Counted from the first letter of the stretch, positions 9,374 through 18,711 are shown. The stretch: DNA of 64,000 bases from Rhodococcus sp. B50 (GCF_013602415.1 NZ_WPAG02000002.1:3103480-3167479); one strand, 5' to 3'. The notes: generated from the letters alone by a model not told the origin. Translations and numbers: made by a program.

Positions 9374-10545
9374 GCCGATACCTCCTCGAGTACCGTTCGG
9401 CGGATCCATCCGACGAGCCGTCCGACGACCTCGGAGAGCCCGTGCGGTTGATCCACGAGATAGTGGTTGAGGTTCCGCATCTCGATCAGTTCGTTGTGGG
9501 TGCCCGCGAGCGCGTCGTACATCAGCCGCGAGTCCTCGGCGAAGGCCGCCTGGTCGCCGAGCAGGCTCATCACCATCGTCGGGGTAGTGACGTTGCGGAG
9601 GTCGGTGAGGGCATCGGCGTGGGTGTGGTCGACGCTCCAGGTGCTCAACCAACTCCGCACGGTGACGAAGCGCGCCAATCCCCCTGCGGCGGTGTTGGCG
9701 GCCTTCGGATCTCCGTACATCGAGCCGAGTTCACGATCGCTCGGGTCGATGCTCAGGTCGACGAAACGTGGATCCGCGACGGTGCGGTGCACCACGAATC
9801 CACGGTCGGAGGCGCCGCTGCGTTCGAGTTCGACGAGCTGGTCGAGCGCCCACGCGTCGATCCGTCGCATCCGCGCGAGCTGCGCAGCGCGGTATCGCTG
9901 CAACCATTCGAGGTCCAGCGGTGCGGTGCGGCCCGGGGCGTACAGGTCGAGGTCGGGATCGGTGGCGTAGGGGTCGGATTCGTCGGTGACCGCGCCGTCT
10001 ATCCAGTGCCGGAGCACGCGTGCCCGACCCGGGTGCGCACCCACGAGCATCACGGCGTCGGCCGGTCGCAGGTTCGCCTCGGCGAACGGTGCCGGGTCGC
10101 CGGCGGGGGTGGCCGTCACGGTGGGGTTCTGTGCCTGCGACTGGTAGAACGACGCGAGCGATCCACCGCCGCTGAACCCGAGGAGCACGACCTTCTCGAA
10201 GCCGAGTTCGTCGGCCATCCAGCGCACACCGGTGCCGAGGTCGAAGGCGGCCCGCTCCATGATGAGCGCCGGTTCGTTGGAGGAGTAGCGGGTGTTGAGT
10301 CCCATTGCGGGAACACCTGCTTCGGCGAAGGCACGGAGCAGGAAGTGGCTCAGGAAGTTCGATGCCGGGTGGCACATGACCACGCCGACGTCCTTCGAAT
10401 ACCCGGGCTGTGCGACCAGGTTGCCGTGCAGTGTCGGGTAGTGGCGGCTGAGTCCGGAGTGCATCTCGACGCGACCGTCGTTCGCCGGCTCGTACGGGAT
10501 GCGCTGGAAGTGGTCTCGGGTGGTGGTGGAACTGATGGAAGTCAT
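9370..10545 (-). CDS. Alpha/beta hydrolase
   Basis: This 391-residue protein shows the alpha/beta-hydrolase order. An oxyanion-side segment, VVMCHPASNFLSHF, comes first. The nucleophile elbow GFSGGGS follows LGFEKVVLL, the Asp region is MSLLGDQAAF, and a late His lies in LNHYLVDQP. The size is larger than simple esterases because of an inserted lid around residues 190-290. It starts inside an ATGA overlap with the multicopper oxidase stop and ends in another with the MpaB-like gene. A carboxylester or C-C hydrolase role in the operon's pathway is possible; no closer family could be named. Confidence 0.82.
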   Translation of the reverse strand: MTSISSTTTRDHFQRIPYEPANDGRVEMHSGLSRHYPTLHGNLVAQPGYSKDVGVVMCHPASNFLSHFLLRAFAEAGVPAMGLNTRYSSNEPALIMERAAFDLGTGVRWMADELGFEKVVLLGFSGGGSLASFYQSQAQNPTVTATPAGDPAPFAEANLRPADAVMLVGAHPGRARVLRHWIDGAVTDESDPYATDPDLDLYAPGRTAPLDLEWLQRYRAAQLARMRRIDAWALDQLVELERSGASDRGFVVHRTVADPRFVDLSIDPSDRELGSMYGDPKAANTAAGGLARFVTVRSWLSTWSVDHTHADALTDLRNVTTPTMVMSLLGDQAAFAEDSRLMYDALAGTHNELIEMRNLNHYLVDQPHGLSEVVGRLVGWIRRTVLEEVSA

Positions 10546-12335
10546 GTCACCGTCCGGTATTTGAGCATCATGTCGTGGTCTTCGTGGTCGAGGATGTGGC
10601 AGTGCCACACATATCCCTGCAGGTCGCCGTGGCCGGTATGGCCTGAGTGATCGCCGGGCGCGCCGTGCCCGGCGCGATGCGGATCGAAGGTGTGCACCTC
10701 GCGCGAGAACGCCGCATCGGGGTCGAAACCGAGTTCGTCGGCCGTCGGGAAATAGGCAACGATGCGGGTCACCGAGTTCGGATCGCAGATGACGGTGTCC
10801 TTGTATCCCGTCTCCCACGGCTCCGGTCCCCGCATCGGTTCGACCACGTACGGGTCGGGATCAGGTGTCCACTTGATCCCGATGGGCGGTTGCGGCTGCC
10901 GCGCGCACATCGCGAGCGTGTTGATCGCCTGCCGCCCCAGAACACGGAAGTGCACGAGATGCAGGTGGATCGGGTGAGGGTCGGGGGTCGCGTTGACGAT
11001 GTTCCACTGCTCGACGGTGCCCTGACGTGGCATCTCGATGTCGTCGCTGTGGTAGTTCAGGTTGTTCAACGACATGATCGACGGCGGAATACGCACGGCC
11101 GAAGGCTGACTCAACGACACGTTGCGGATGTTCTGCGGCGTCGGGATCGGACCGACGAGCGGTGGCAGCGCCGGACCGCCGCGCAGCCGCTGCGGCACCG
11201 GGCCGGTGAAACCCTTCGACCGGCCGGCTCGGATGCGCAGGAACAGTGGCATGTGGACGGCGCCGATCTGCGCGGCCTGCGGCGCGGCGGGTTCGGAGTT
11301 GCGCAGTTCGACGGTGGCATCCGCATCGAGGTGCGCGAAATCGACGAGTAGGTCCACCCGTTCGCCGGGCGACAGTCGCACGCGAGTCGTGGGAACCGGT
11401 GCGTCGAGCAGGCCCCCTTCCATGCCGATCACCCAGAACGGCATGCCATTGGAGAAGTGCAGATCCCAGATGCTGAACGAGGCCGCGTTGAGCAACCGGA
11501 GCCGATAGAGACCGCGCGCGACCCGCGCCTCGGGCCAGATCTTGCCGTTGACGACTCCGACGTCGCCGACGGCGCCACCCTCCCACCGTCCCTGCGGGAC
11601 GATCGGGGTGGAACGGATGCTCTGTGAGCCGTCGCCGTTGACGATCTTCTCCTGCAACACCAGATCGAGTTCGAACTCACCGGTGGGCAGGCCCAGCGGA
11701 TTGCCGGGCAACCCGGTGTCGTATTCGTCGCGGAGCAGGTAGAGACCTGCGAGACCCGCATAGGCGTTCAGACGCGTGACGGCCATGGCGTGGTCGTGGT
11801 ACCACATCGTCGTCGCGCCCTGGCGGTTCGGGAACCGGTAGGTGAATCCTTGTCCGGGACGGGATATCTGCTCCGGATTGCCGTCGAACTCGGGTGGCGT
11901 CACGCCGCCGTGCAGGTGCATCGAGGTGGGGACGTCGGTGCGGTCGCGTTCGCTCAAACCGTGCAGCGTGGTGTCGAAGTCGGGGGCGAAGGGGTGCCTG
12001 TCGATCACGTTGCGGTACTCGATCGATGTCTCCTGCCCACGGTGCGCAACGAGAGTCGGGCCGCCGTAGGTGTTGTCGCCGTACGCGAGGGTGGGTCCCG
12101 GCGGAAGGTCGCGGTGGAAACTGTGCGTCGCGCTGACGGCGTCGATCCGGTACGTCGCCGCGTCCAGACGCGGTAGGACGGGCAGTTCGTCGACGAAGGG
12201 TTCGAGTCGCGGGGAGCGGAACAACAGGGGGCGGGAGACGTCCGGGCCGTCCGCGAACGCCCGCCCGCCGAGCAGTACCGCGCCGGTTCCTGCGGCGAAC
12301 CCGGCGAGAAGGGTTCTACGGGTGATTCTCTGCAT
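10542..12335 (-). CDS. Tat-exported multicopper oxidase (phenoxazinone synthase/CotA-like)
   Basis: This 597-residue protein has a Tat signal (RRTLLAGFAAGTGAVLLGG, cleavage near ADG at residues 28-30). All copper motifs are present: MHLHGG, WYHDHAM, HPIHLHLVHF, and HCHILDHEDHDMM with the T1 Met. A His-rich stretch precedes the last motif. Three cupredoxin domains and the length fit the laccase, bilirubin oxidase and phenoxazinone synthase branch, which oxidises phenols outside the membrane with reduction of O2 to water. It is the first gene of the operon. A phenol/hydroquinone oxidase joined to an intracellular hydroquinone ring dioxygenase makes an aromatic substrate likely. Copper detoxification is an alternative, though no copper genes are nearby. 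Confidence 0.92.
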   Translation of the reverse strand: MQRITRRTLLAGFAAGTGAVLLGGRAFADGPDVSRPLLFRSPRLEPFVDELPVLPRLDAATYRIDAVSATHSFHRDLPPGPTLAYGDNTYGGPTLVAHRGQETSIEYRNVIDRHPFAPDFDTTLHGLSERDRTDVPTSMHLHGGVTPPEFDGNPEQISRPGQGFTYRFPNRQGATTMWYHDHAMAVTRLNAYAGLAGLYLLRDEYDTGLPGNPLGLPTGEFELDLVLQEKIVNGDGSQSIRSTPIVPQGRWEGGAVGDVGVVNGKIWPEARVARGLYRLRLLNAASFSIWDLHFSNGMPFWVIGMEGGLLDAPVPTTRVRLSPGERVDLLVDFAHLDADATVELRNSEPAAPQAAQIGAVHMPLFLRIRAGRSKGFTGPVPQRLRGGPALPPLVGPIPTPQNIRNVSLSQPSAVRIPPSIMSLNNLNYHSDDIEMPRQGTVEQWNIVNATPDPHPIHLHLVHFRVLGRQAINTLAMCARQPQPPIGIKWTPDPDPYVVEPMRGPEPWETGYKDTVICDPNSVTRIVAYFPTADELGFDPDAAFSREVHTFDPHRAGHGAPGDHSGHTGHGDLQGYVWHCHILDHEDHDMMLKYRTVT

Positions 12336-12399
12336 GACGCGACTTTCTCTGTTCCGGATCGGGAATCGACGCGGACATCATCGTGATCGCCGCCACAGT

Positions 12400-12414
12400 A
12401 CCATACGGTATGGT
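12400..12414. promoter_or_regulatory. Palindromic operator ACCATACGGTATGGT
   Basis: A perfect 7+1+7 inverted repeat lies 65 bp upstream of the multicopper oxidase start, in the 350-bp divergent region shared with the TetR gene (12336-12685). This is the size and placement of a TetR operator. I saw nothing else gene-like in the divergent region. Confidence 0.7.
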
Positions 12415-12685
12415 TTGGTCAACAGTGCGTACGGAGGTGTGCAGATCACCCGATTTCCAGAGCTACATCGCATCGTCTTCCATTGCGACGGACTCGTGGC
12501 GCCGCCCGGAAGCGGGCACTGCCCAGCTCTACCGTCGTCACGCTTCCCGGACAGGATTCGGCTCCATGCGTGCACTATTGGCCCGTCCCGTACCACGACT
12601 CGGCACGTGATGCCATCCTCACGGCACTGTCCCGGTCGGACATGTAGTCTCGATTTCGGATCCGACCGAGACGAGGTGACCATCC

Positions 12686-13267
12686 GTGGCAGAGCAACCG
12701 GCGAAGAGTGGTCGCCGGTCGGGCAGGCGACCACGGTTGTCCCTCGACGACTGGACCGGAGCGGGTCTGCGCCTACTCGTCTCCGAAGGCCGCAGCGCCG
12801 TGAAGATCTCGCGCCTGTGCGACGACCTCGGAGTCACCAAAGGTAGCTTCTACTGGCACTTCTCCGATATCGACGATCTGATGAAGGCCATCGCCACCCG
12901 CTACACCTCGCAGGACAACGACGCCGCGCGCGGCTTGACGAGCCTCGAGGAACTGCCCGTCGACGAACGGCTCGCCCGCATGGGTGCGATGCTCGTCGAC
13001 GAACGTGCCTGGGAGGCCGAGGTCGCGGTGCGAGAATGGGCGCGCAGCGACCCGCAGGTCGCCGAGTCGGTCCGCGCGCTGGACCAGCGCATCATGGCCG
13101 TCGTCCGAAACTGTTTCCTCGAACTGGGTTTCGACGAGGACGAAGCGGAGCTACGCGCCGGCACCCTCGTCTACGCGGGGATCGGTTTCCTGTACGGCCG
13201 CGACAGTTTGCCCTCCCCCACCGCCACACAGATTCAGGAATTGCTGAAGATCCTGGTCCGGCGCTGA
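12686..13267 (+). CDS. TetR family transcriptional regulator
   Basis: This 193-residue protein has a basic N-terminus (KSGRRSGRRPR) and a TetR helix-turn-helix at about residues 20-65 (LLVSEGRSAVKISRLCDDLG, then VTKGSFYWHFSDIDDL). The ligand-binding half is variable, as expected for the family. It is divergent from the seven-gene operon, with a perfect palindrome between them, so it probably represses that operon and perhaps itself until an intermediate binds. The GTG at 12686 was chosen because it gives the usual family length and follows an AGG-rich site. Confidence 0.9.
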   Translation: MAEQPAKSGRRSGRRPRLSLDDWTGAGLRLLVSEGRSAVKISRLCDDLGVTKGSFYWHFSDIDDLMKAIATRYTSQDNDAARGLTSLEELPVDERLARMGAMLVDERAWEAEVAVREWARSDPQVAESVRALDQRIMAVVRNCFLELGFDEDEAELRAGTLVYAGIGFLYGRDSLPSPTATQIQELLKILVRR

Positions 13268-13279
13268 TCCCGAGCGGAC

Positions 13280-13313
13280 GATGCCCGGGGCGGATCACTC
13301 CGCCCCGGGCATC
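13280..13313. terminator. Bidirectional hairpin terminator
   Basis: A 15-bp perfect GC-rich stem (13280-13294 with 13299-13313) and a 4-base loop lie between the convergent TetR and nitronate monooxygenase genes. Confidence 0.85.
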
Positions 13314-13351
13314 TGCCACCCCACCACTGTGGACTTGTCGAGCCGTGTCGT

Positions 13352-14464
13352 CTATCGGGCTCTGTTCAGCCGATCGACCGCCTCGTCGTAACCCCGGACG
13401 AGTTCGGCCATGATCTCCGCGACCGGACGGATCTCGTTCATCCGCCCCACCACCTGCCCGACCGGCATCGCGACAGCCTCGGGATCGTCGGCCGCCGACA
13501 TGCGCTGGTGCGCTTCACTCACCAGGATGTTCTGCAGCGGCATCGGCAGCGGTTCGGGCGCATCGGGTTTCGACCACGCTTCTGTCCACTTGGTCTTGAG
13601 CAGACGCGCCGGCTTGCCCGAGTAGATCCGCGACCGCACCGTGTCGGACGAGCTCGCGCCGAGCAGAGCACGCTGGATCGACGACGGGCCGTGCGCGGCA
13701 GAGCCGAGTTTGTACTCCGCAGTGGTGAGCCAGTACGAACCCATCCACACACCCGACGCGCCGAGGGCCAGCGCCGCCGCGACCTGCCGTCCCGAACCCA
13801 CACCCCCGGCCGCGAGCACGGCTGTCGAATCGCCCAGAGCGTCGACGATTTCGGGCCACAACACCATCGACGCGATCTCACCCGTGTGCCCGCCGGCCTC
13901 GTAGCCCTGCGCGATCACGATGTCGACACCGTTCTCGACGTGCCGCTTCGCGTGCTCGACCGCTCCCGCAAGTGCCGCGACCGGCACTCCCTTCTCGTGC
14001 GCAAGGTCGATGACGTCCTTCGGCGGGGAGCCGAGCGCATTCGCGATCAGCGCAGGCCGGTGGGCGAGGGCGACCTCGACGTGCGAACGCGCCACCGAAT
14101 GCAGCCAACCCAGCACACCGCTCGCCTCGGCGACGTCCCCCGACAACGGTGGGACACCGAGTTCGTCGAGTGTGCGGTTCACAAAGGCCCGGTGTTCGGC
14201 CGGGATCAGCTTGTCGAGGTCGACGGCGGCACCCTCGGTGGGCACCTTGGCGGGCATCACGACGTCGACGCCGTACGGTTTGCCGTCGGTGTTCTCGTCC
14301 ATCCACGTCAGGACGGCGTCGAGTTCCTCCGGGTCGTTGAACCGCACACACCCGAGGACACCGAGTCCACCTGCGCGGCTGATCGCCGCCGCAACGTGCT
14401 CGGAGGGCGTGAATCCGAAGATCGGATACTCGATGCCGAACTTCCTGCTGAGGCCGGTCTGCAT
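13352..14464 (-). CDS. Nitronate monooxygenase family flavoprotein (second copy)
   Basis: This 370-residue FMN barrel protein is clearly related to the one at 1655-2785. It shares GIEYPIFGF, RAGGLGVLGCVRF, DIVIAQGYEAGGHTGEIAS and AAGGVGSGRQVAAALALGA. The His in AGGHTGE occupies the usual catalytic position. It begins 7 bp after the fadD19 stop and is surely cotranscribed with it, from the promoter carrying a KstR-like box near 16151. A role as a flavin-dependent redox step on a steroid-CoA or unsaturated CoA ester is possible. True nitronate oxidation is the family default, and I cannot choose between them. Confidence 0.85.
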   Translation of the reverse strand: MQTGLSRKFGIEYPIFGFTPSEHVAAAISRAGGLGVLGCVRFNDPEELDAVLTWMDENTDGKPYGVDVVMPAKVPTEGAAVDLDKLIPAEHRAFVNRTLDELGVPPLSGDVAEASGVLGWLHSVARSHVEVALAHRPALIANALGSPPKDVIDLAHEKGVPVAALAGAVEHAKRHVENGVDIVIAQGYEAGGHTGEIASMVLWPEIVDALGDSTAVLAAGGVGSGRQVAAALALGASGVWMGSYWLTTAEYKLGSAAHGPSSIQRALLGASSSDTVRSRIYSGKPARLLKTKWTEAWSKPDAPEPLPMPLQNILVSEAHQRMSAADDPEAVAMPVGQVVGRMNEIRPVAEIMAELVRGYDEAVDRLNRAR

Positions 14465-14471
14465 GTGCCCT

Positions 14472-16139
14472 CTATCCCGTCGCCGCGGCGCCGTTGCCGT
14501 CGCCGTTGTTGTAGACCTCGTCGGCCGGGCGCAGTCCCGTCTGGTCCTTGGCCCACCGGTAGTCGGGCTTGCCGGCCGGCGACCGCTTGATCTCACCGAC
14601 GAACCACACCGCGCGCGGCACCTTGTACCCCGCGATCTTCGACCGTGCCGTCGTCATGAGTTCCTCGAGCGTCGCCTGCGCCCCCTCGCGCAACGCGACG
14701 ACAGCGGAGACCCGCTCACCGAACCGCTCGTCGGGAACACCCACCACCAGCGCATCGAAGACTGCCGGATGCTCCTTGAGCGCACCCTCGACCTCTTCGG
14801 GGTAGACCTTCTCGCCACCACTGTTGATCGAGACCGAACCGCGGCCGAGCATGGTGACCGTGCCGTCCTCCTCGACACGGGCATAGTCGCCCGGGATCGA
14901 GTAGCGGACACCGTTGTACTCCCGGAAGGTCGCCTTCGTTTTGGCTTCGTCCTTGTAGTAACCGAGCGGGATGTTGCCCGTACGCGCGACCATGCCGACC
15001 TTGCCGGAACCCGGTTCGATCGGGTTGCCGTCGTCGTCGATAACGGTGGTCGACTCGTCGATCTTCACCGTCGGCCCGCCGCCGAGAGTCTTGCCCTTCT
15101 CGTGGATGCCGATGCCGCCGAATCCCGTTTCGGACGAGCCGATGGAGTCGGTGATGACCTTGCCGGGAAGGAGTTCGAGGAAGCGGTCCTTGATGGACGG
15201 AGAGAACAGGGCCGCACTCGATGCCATGGCGAACAGGGTCGAGAGGTCGTAGGGCTTACCGGTTGTCGGGTTACCCTCCTCGAGTGCGTCGAGCATGGGG
15301 CGGGCCATGGCATCGCCGGTGATGAAGATGACGTTGACCTTGTGGTCGTCGATGATGCGCCACACCTCGTGGCCCGAGAACTCGGGGTGCATGACGACCT
15401 TGCTGCCGCTGAACAACGACTGGAACAGCGCCCACTGGGCACCACCGTGGATCATCGGCGGGATGGGATAGCGCACGAGACCGGGATTCTCGGCGCCCTC
15501 CTTCGCGAGTTGCCACTCGTCCTTGACCCACTCACCGGTCATGAAGTTGATACCGCCGCCGAGGACGCGCCACACATCCTCGTGGCGCCACATCACGCCC
15601 TTGGGATGACCGGTGGTGCCGCCGGTGTAGAGCATGTAGATGTCGTCGGCGCTGCGTGCCTCGAAGTCGCGTTCCGGGCGGCTCTGTGCCAGCGCCGCTT
15701 CGTATTCGATGCCGGCATAGGACGAGAAGTCGGCGTCGGTGCCGTCCTCCACGACCACCACGGTCTTCACCAGCGGCGTGCTCGGCAGGACGTTCGCGAC
15801 CTTGTCGGAGTAGCGACGTTCGTGGACGAGCGCGACCATGTCCGAGTTGTCGAAGATGTACTGCAACTCGTTCTCGACATAGCGGTAGTTGACGTTGATC
15901 ATGATCGCGCGGATCTTGAAGACCGCGATCATCGCCTCGACGGCCTCGATGGTGTTGCGCGAGTAGATGCCGACCTTGTCGCCCGGCTTCACACCTTGTT
16001 CGCGCAGGTAATGAGCAAGTCGGTTGGCTCGTTCCTCCAGCTGTGCGTAGGTGACCTCACGTCCGTCCGATGCCAGCGCGACGCGTTCGGGAACGAGGTC
16101 GATTGCGTGTTCGACGAGGTCTGCGATGTTTAGGGCCAC
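14472..16139 (-). CDS. fadD19: Steroid side-chain acyl-CoA synthetase FadD19
   Basis: This 555-residue protein compares with about 548 in M. tuberculosis FadD19. The ANL-family motifs are complete: the phosphate loop in MLYTGGTTGHPKGVMW, ITDSIGSSETGFGG, the GDYARVEEDGT hinge, and SGGEKVYPEEVE. The late catalytic Lys lies in RSPAGKPDYRW. The enzyme adenylates and thioesterifies steroid carboxylates; in Rhodococcus rhodochrous FadD19 is needed for C24-branched sterol side chains. Divergent echA19 next door is the same gene order as in mycobacteria and supports the assignment. The GTG at 16139 gives the conserved N-terminus (ALNIADLVEHAID). A KstR-like box lies upstream. Confidence 0.9.
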   Translation of the reverse strand: MALNIADLVEHAIDLVPERVALASDGREVTYAQLEERANRLAHYLREQGVKPGDKVGIYSRNTIEAVEAMIAVFKIRAIMINVNYRYVENELQYIFDNSDMVALVHERRYSDKVANVLPSTPLVKTVVVVEDGTDADFSSYAGIEYEAALAQSRPERDFEARSADDIYMLYTGGTTGHPKGVMWRHEDVWRVLGGGINFMTGEWVKDEWQLAKEGAENPGLVRYPIPPMIHGGAQWALFQSLFSGSKVVMHPEFSGHEVWRIIDDHKVNVIFITGDAMARPMLDALEEGNPTTGKPYDLSTLFAMASSAALFSPSIKDRFLELLPGKVITDSIGSSETGFGGIGIHEKGKTLGGGPTVKIDESTTVIDDDGNPIEPGSGKVGMVARTGNIPLGYYKDEAKTKATFREYNGVRYSIPGDYARVEEDGTVTMLGRGSVSINSGGEKVYPEEVEGALKEHPAVFDALVVGVPDERFGERVSAVVALREGAQATLEELMTTARSKIAGYKVPRAVWFVGEIKRSPAGKPDYRWAKDQTGLRPADEVYNNGDGNGAAATG

Positions 16140-16150
16140 GCTGACAAAAG

Positions 16151-16164
16151 TAGAACGTGTTACC
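16151..16164. promoter_or_regulatory. Imperfect KstR-type operator (TAGAACGTGTTACC)
   Basis: It matches seven of the eight fixed positions of TnnAACnnGTTnnA; the last A is C. It sits 12 bp upstream of the fadD19 start and about 57 bp upstream of the divergent echA19 start, so it could serve both. Confidence 0.65.
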
Positions 16165-16220
16165 GTTCCTGACAAGACCCGAGTATGATCCAGTTCACAA
16201 CACCGCGAGGAGTCCCGCCA

Positions 16221-17054
16221 GTGTCCGCTACCGAAGCCCCCGGCGCAGCCGATTCGGACATCTCGTCCCGCGAACCGCACTGCCTCGTCGAGCAACGCGG
16301 CCACGTCCTGATCGTCACACTCAACCGCCCCGAGGCGCGGAATGCGCTGTCCGGCGAAATGATGGCGATCATGAACGAGGCCTGGGATCGCGTCGACAGC
16401 GATCCCGAGATCCGCGTCGCGATCCTCACCGGTGCCGGTGGAGCGTTCTGTGCGGGAGCCGATCTCAAGGCGATGAACCAGTCCGCCCCCGGCGACAAAT
16501 TCGAGGGTGGGGGTTGGGACCTGTCGAGGTTGCCGGCGCTGCTCAAGGGACGCCGCCTGACCAAGCCGCTCATCGCAGCGGTGGAAGGTGCCGCCATCGC
16601 CGGCGGCACCGAAATCCTGCAGGGCACCGACATCCGCGTCGCCGGCGAGAGCGCGAAATTCGGTGTTTCCGAGGCGAAGTGGGGACTGTTCCCACTCGGC
16701 GGCTCCGCGGTGCGCCTCGTCCGGCAGATCCCGTACACGATCGCCGCCGACATCCTGCTCACCGGCCGCCACATCAAGGCTGCCGAGGCCAAGGAGATCG
16801 GCCTCATCGGCTACGTCGTTCCCGACGGCACTGCGCTCGACAAGGCCCTCGAGATCGCCGAGACGATCGCGAACAACGGGCCGGTCGCCGTGCAGGCCAT
16901 TCTCAAGACGATCCGCGACTCGGAAGGACTGCACGAGGAGGAGGCCTTCCGAATCGACGCCGAACTCGGTGCCGCCGTCTTCAAGAGCGCAGACGCCAAG
17001 GAGGGCCCGCGTGCGTTCGCCGAGAAGCGCGCCCCCAGGTTCACCGGCTCCTGA
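16221..17054 (+). CDS. echA19: Enoyl-CoA hydratase EchA19-like
   Basis: This 277-residue crotonase-fold protein shows [15 protein letters not shown], the oxyanion-hole segments [12 protein letters not shown] and [12 protein letters not shown], and [18 protein letters not shown] with the catalytic-Glu region. In mycobacteria EchA19 hydrates C24 steroid enoyl-CoA side chains. The divergent arrangement with fadD19 is conserved there. The GTG at 16221 was preferred over the in-frame ATG at 16185, because a GAGGAG ribosome site lies 9 bp before it and the KstR-like box would otherwise sit almost on the start. Confidence 0.85.
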   Translation: MSATEAPGAADSDISSREPHCLVEQRGHVLIVTLNRPEARNALSGEMMAIMNEAWDRVDSDPEIRVAILTGAGGAFCAGADLKAMNQSAPGDKFEGGGWDLSRLPALLKGRRLTKPLIAAVEGAAIAGGTEILQGTDIRVAGESAKFGVSEAKWGLFPLGGSAVRLVRQIPYTIAADILLTGRHIKAAEAKEIGLIGYVVPDGTALDKALEIAETIANNGPVAVQAILKTIRDSEGLHEEEAFRIDAELGAAVFKSADAKEGPRAFAEKRAPRFTGS

Positions 17055-17181
17055 CCTGTCGCTGCAGACCGCGCTCCCACCCATGAGAGCGTGGCCACAG
17101 TCATCTCCTTAGCTCTGCTACATTGCCCGCTGTGACCCAGGACACAGGGTCACAGCGTTCGTCGAGGCAATGAGGAGCCCC

Positions 17182-18711
17182 ATGTATCCAGGAGTGCACG
17201 CCAGGACCGCCCCGGACAAACTCGCCGTCGTCCTGGCCGACAGCGACCGGAGCCTGACCTACCGCGAACTCGACGACCGGTCGGCAGCGCTGGCCCGCGT
17301 CCTGCACGATGCGGGTCTGCGCACCGGTGACGTCGTCGCCCTGCTCACCGACAATCAGCCCGAGGCCTTCGAGGTCTTCTGGGCCGCTCTCCGGTCCGGT
17401 CTGTACATCACGGCGGTCAACAGTCACCTCACCCCCGGCGAGGTTGCGTACATCGTCGAGGACAGCGGCGCGAAGGCACTGATCGTGTCGGCGACGCTCG
17501 GCGAGCTCCCCGAACAGGTCGGCGAGAAGGTCGCGATCGGCTCGGTGCGACTCGCGTTCGGCGGCGCCGTGCGCGGCTTCGGGTCGTACGACGACGCCCT
17601 CGCCGCGGCCGGCCCTCGCCTCGACGAGGAGCCGTGCGGCGCCATCATGTTGTATTCGTCCGGAACCACGGGCTTTCCGAAGGGGATCCAGCCGCCACTG
17701 CCGGAACGTCGCGTCGACGAACCCGGCGAAGCGCTGGTGACGGTGGCGCAGTTCCTCTTCGGCATCACCGACTCCGACATCTACTACTCCCCCGCCCCGA
17801 TCTACCACGCGGCGCCTCTGCGCTGGGGCGGCGCGATCCACGCGCTCGGCGGCACCGTGGTTCTCGCCGAGAGGTTCGACGCCGAGACCGCGCTGCGGCA
17901 CATCGAGGAACACAAGATCACCGCCGGTCAGATGGTGCCGACGATGTTCGTCCGCATGCTCAAGCTCGACGACGACATCCGTGCCCGCCACGACCTGTCG
18001 AGCCTGCGCGTGCTCGTCCACGCCGCAGCTCCGTGCCCGCCGGAGGTCAAGCGGGCGATGATCGACTGGCTCGGACCGGTGATCTACGAGTACTACAGTT
18101 CCACCGAGGCCAACGGGATCACCTTCATCAACAGCCAGGAATGGCTCGACCACCCGGGTTCGGTGGGCAAGAGCGTGCTCGGTCCCGCGCACATCTGCGA
18201 CGAGAAGGGCCGGGAACTGCCGGTCGGGGAGGTGGGGACCATCTACCTCGAAACCGAGAACGTTCCGTTCTCGTACCACAACGATCCCGCGAAGACGGCG
18301 GCGTCTCAGCATCCCGAGCATCCGAACTGGACCACGGTCGGCGATCTCGGTTATCTCGACGAGGACGGTTATCTGTATCTGACCGACCGCAAGTCGTTCA
18401 CGATCATCTCCGGTGGCGTGAACATCTATCCGCAGGAGATCGAGAACATCCTCGCGCTGCACCCGGCCGTCGAAGACGTCGCCGTGATCGGCGTGCCGCA
18501 CCAGGAGATGGGCGAGGAGGTCAAGGCGGTCGTCCAGGTGTCGTCGGGCACTACCGGATCACCCGATCTCGCCGACGACCTCATCGCGTACGTCCGCGAG
18601 CGTGTCGCGCACTTCAAGGTGCCGCGGTCGGTGGACTTCGTCGACGAACTGCCCCGCACACCCACGGGCAAGCTGGTGAAGGGAAAGCTGAAGGCGGCCT
18701 ACACCTCCTGA
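17182..18711 (+). CDS. FadD-type acyl-CoA synthetase
   Basis: This 509-residue ANL enzyme shows the phosphate loop YSSGTTGFPKGIQ, YEYYSSTEANGI, GDLGYLDEDGYLYLTDR and SGGVNIYPQEIEN. The C-terminal catalytic Lys lies in TPTGKLVKGKL. An uncommon PPLPERRVDEPGE insert follows the loop. Start at ATG 17182, which has GAGGAG 5 bp before it. It follows echA19 on the same strand after 127 bp, within a sterol side-chain region, so a steroid or lipid carboxylate is the likely substrate. I cannot name the FadD paralogue. Confidence 0.88.
   Translation: MYPGVHARTAPDKLAVVLADSDRSLTYRELDDRSAALARVLHDAGLRTGDVVALLTDNQPEAFEVFWAALRSGLYITAVNSHLTPGEVAYIVEDSGAKALIVSATLGELPEQVGEKVAIGSVRLAFGGAVRGFGSYDDALAAAGPRLDEEPCGAIMLYSSGTTGFPKGIQPPLPERRVDEPGEALVTVAQFLFGITDSDIYYSPAPIYHAAPLRWGGAIHALGGTVVLAERFDAETALRHIEEHKITAGQMVPTMFVRMLKLDDDIRARHDLSSLRVLVHAAAPCPPEVKRAMIDWLGPVIYEYYSSTEANGITFINSQEWLDHPGSVGKSVLGPAHICDEKGRELPVGEVGTIYLETENVPFSYHNDPAKTAASQHPEHPNWTTVGDLGYLDEDGYLYLTDRKSFTIISGGVNIYPQEIENILALHPAVEDVAVIGVPHQEMGEEVKAVVQVSSGTTGSPDLADDLIAYVRERVAHFKVPRSVDFVDELPRTPTGKLVKGKLKAAYTS

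Noticed and set aside
13920-16133. Long plus-strand open frame opposite fadD19
   Set aside because: No protein family motifs, no ribosome site, and it runs antisense to the well-conserved fadD19. Long antisense frames are common in high-GC DNA.
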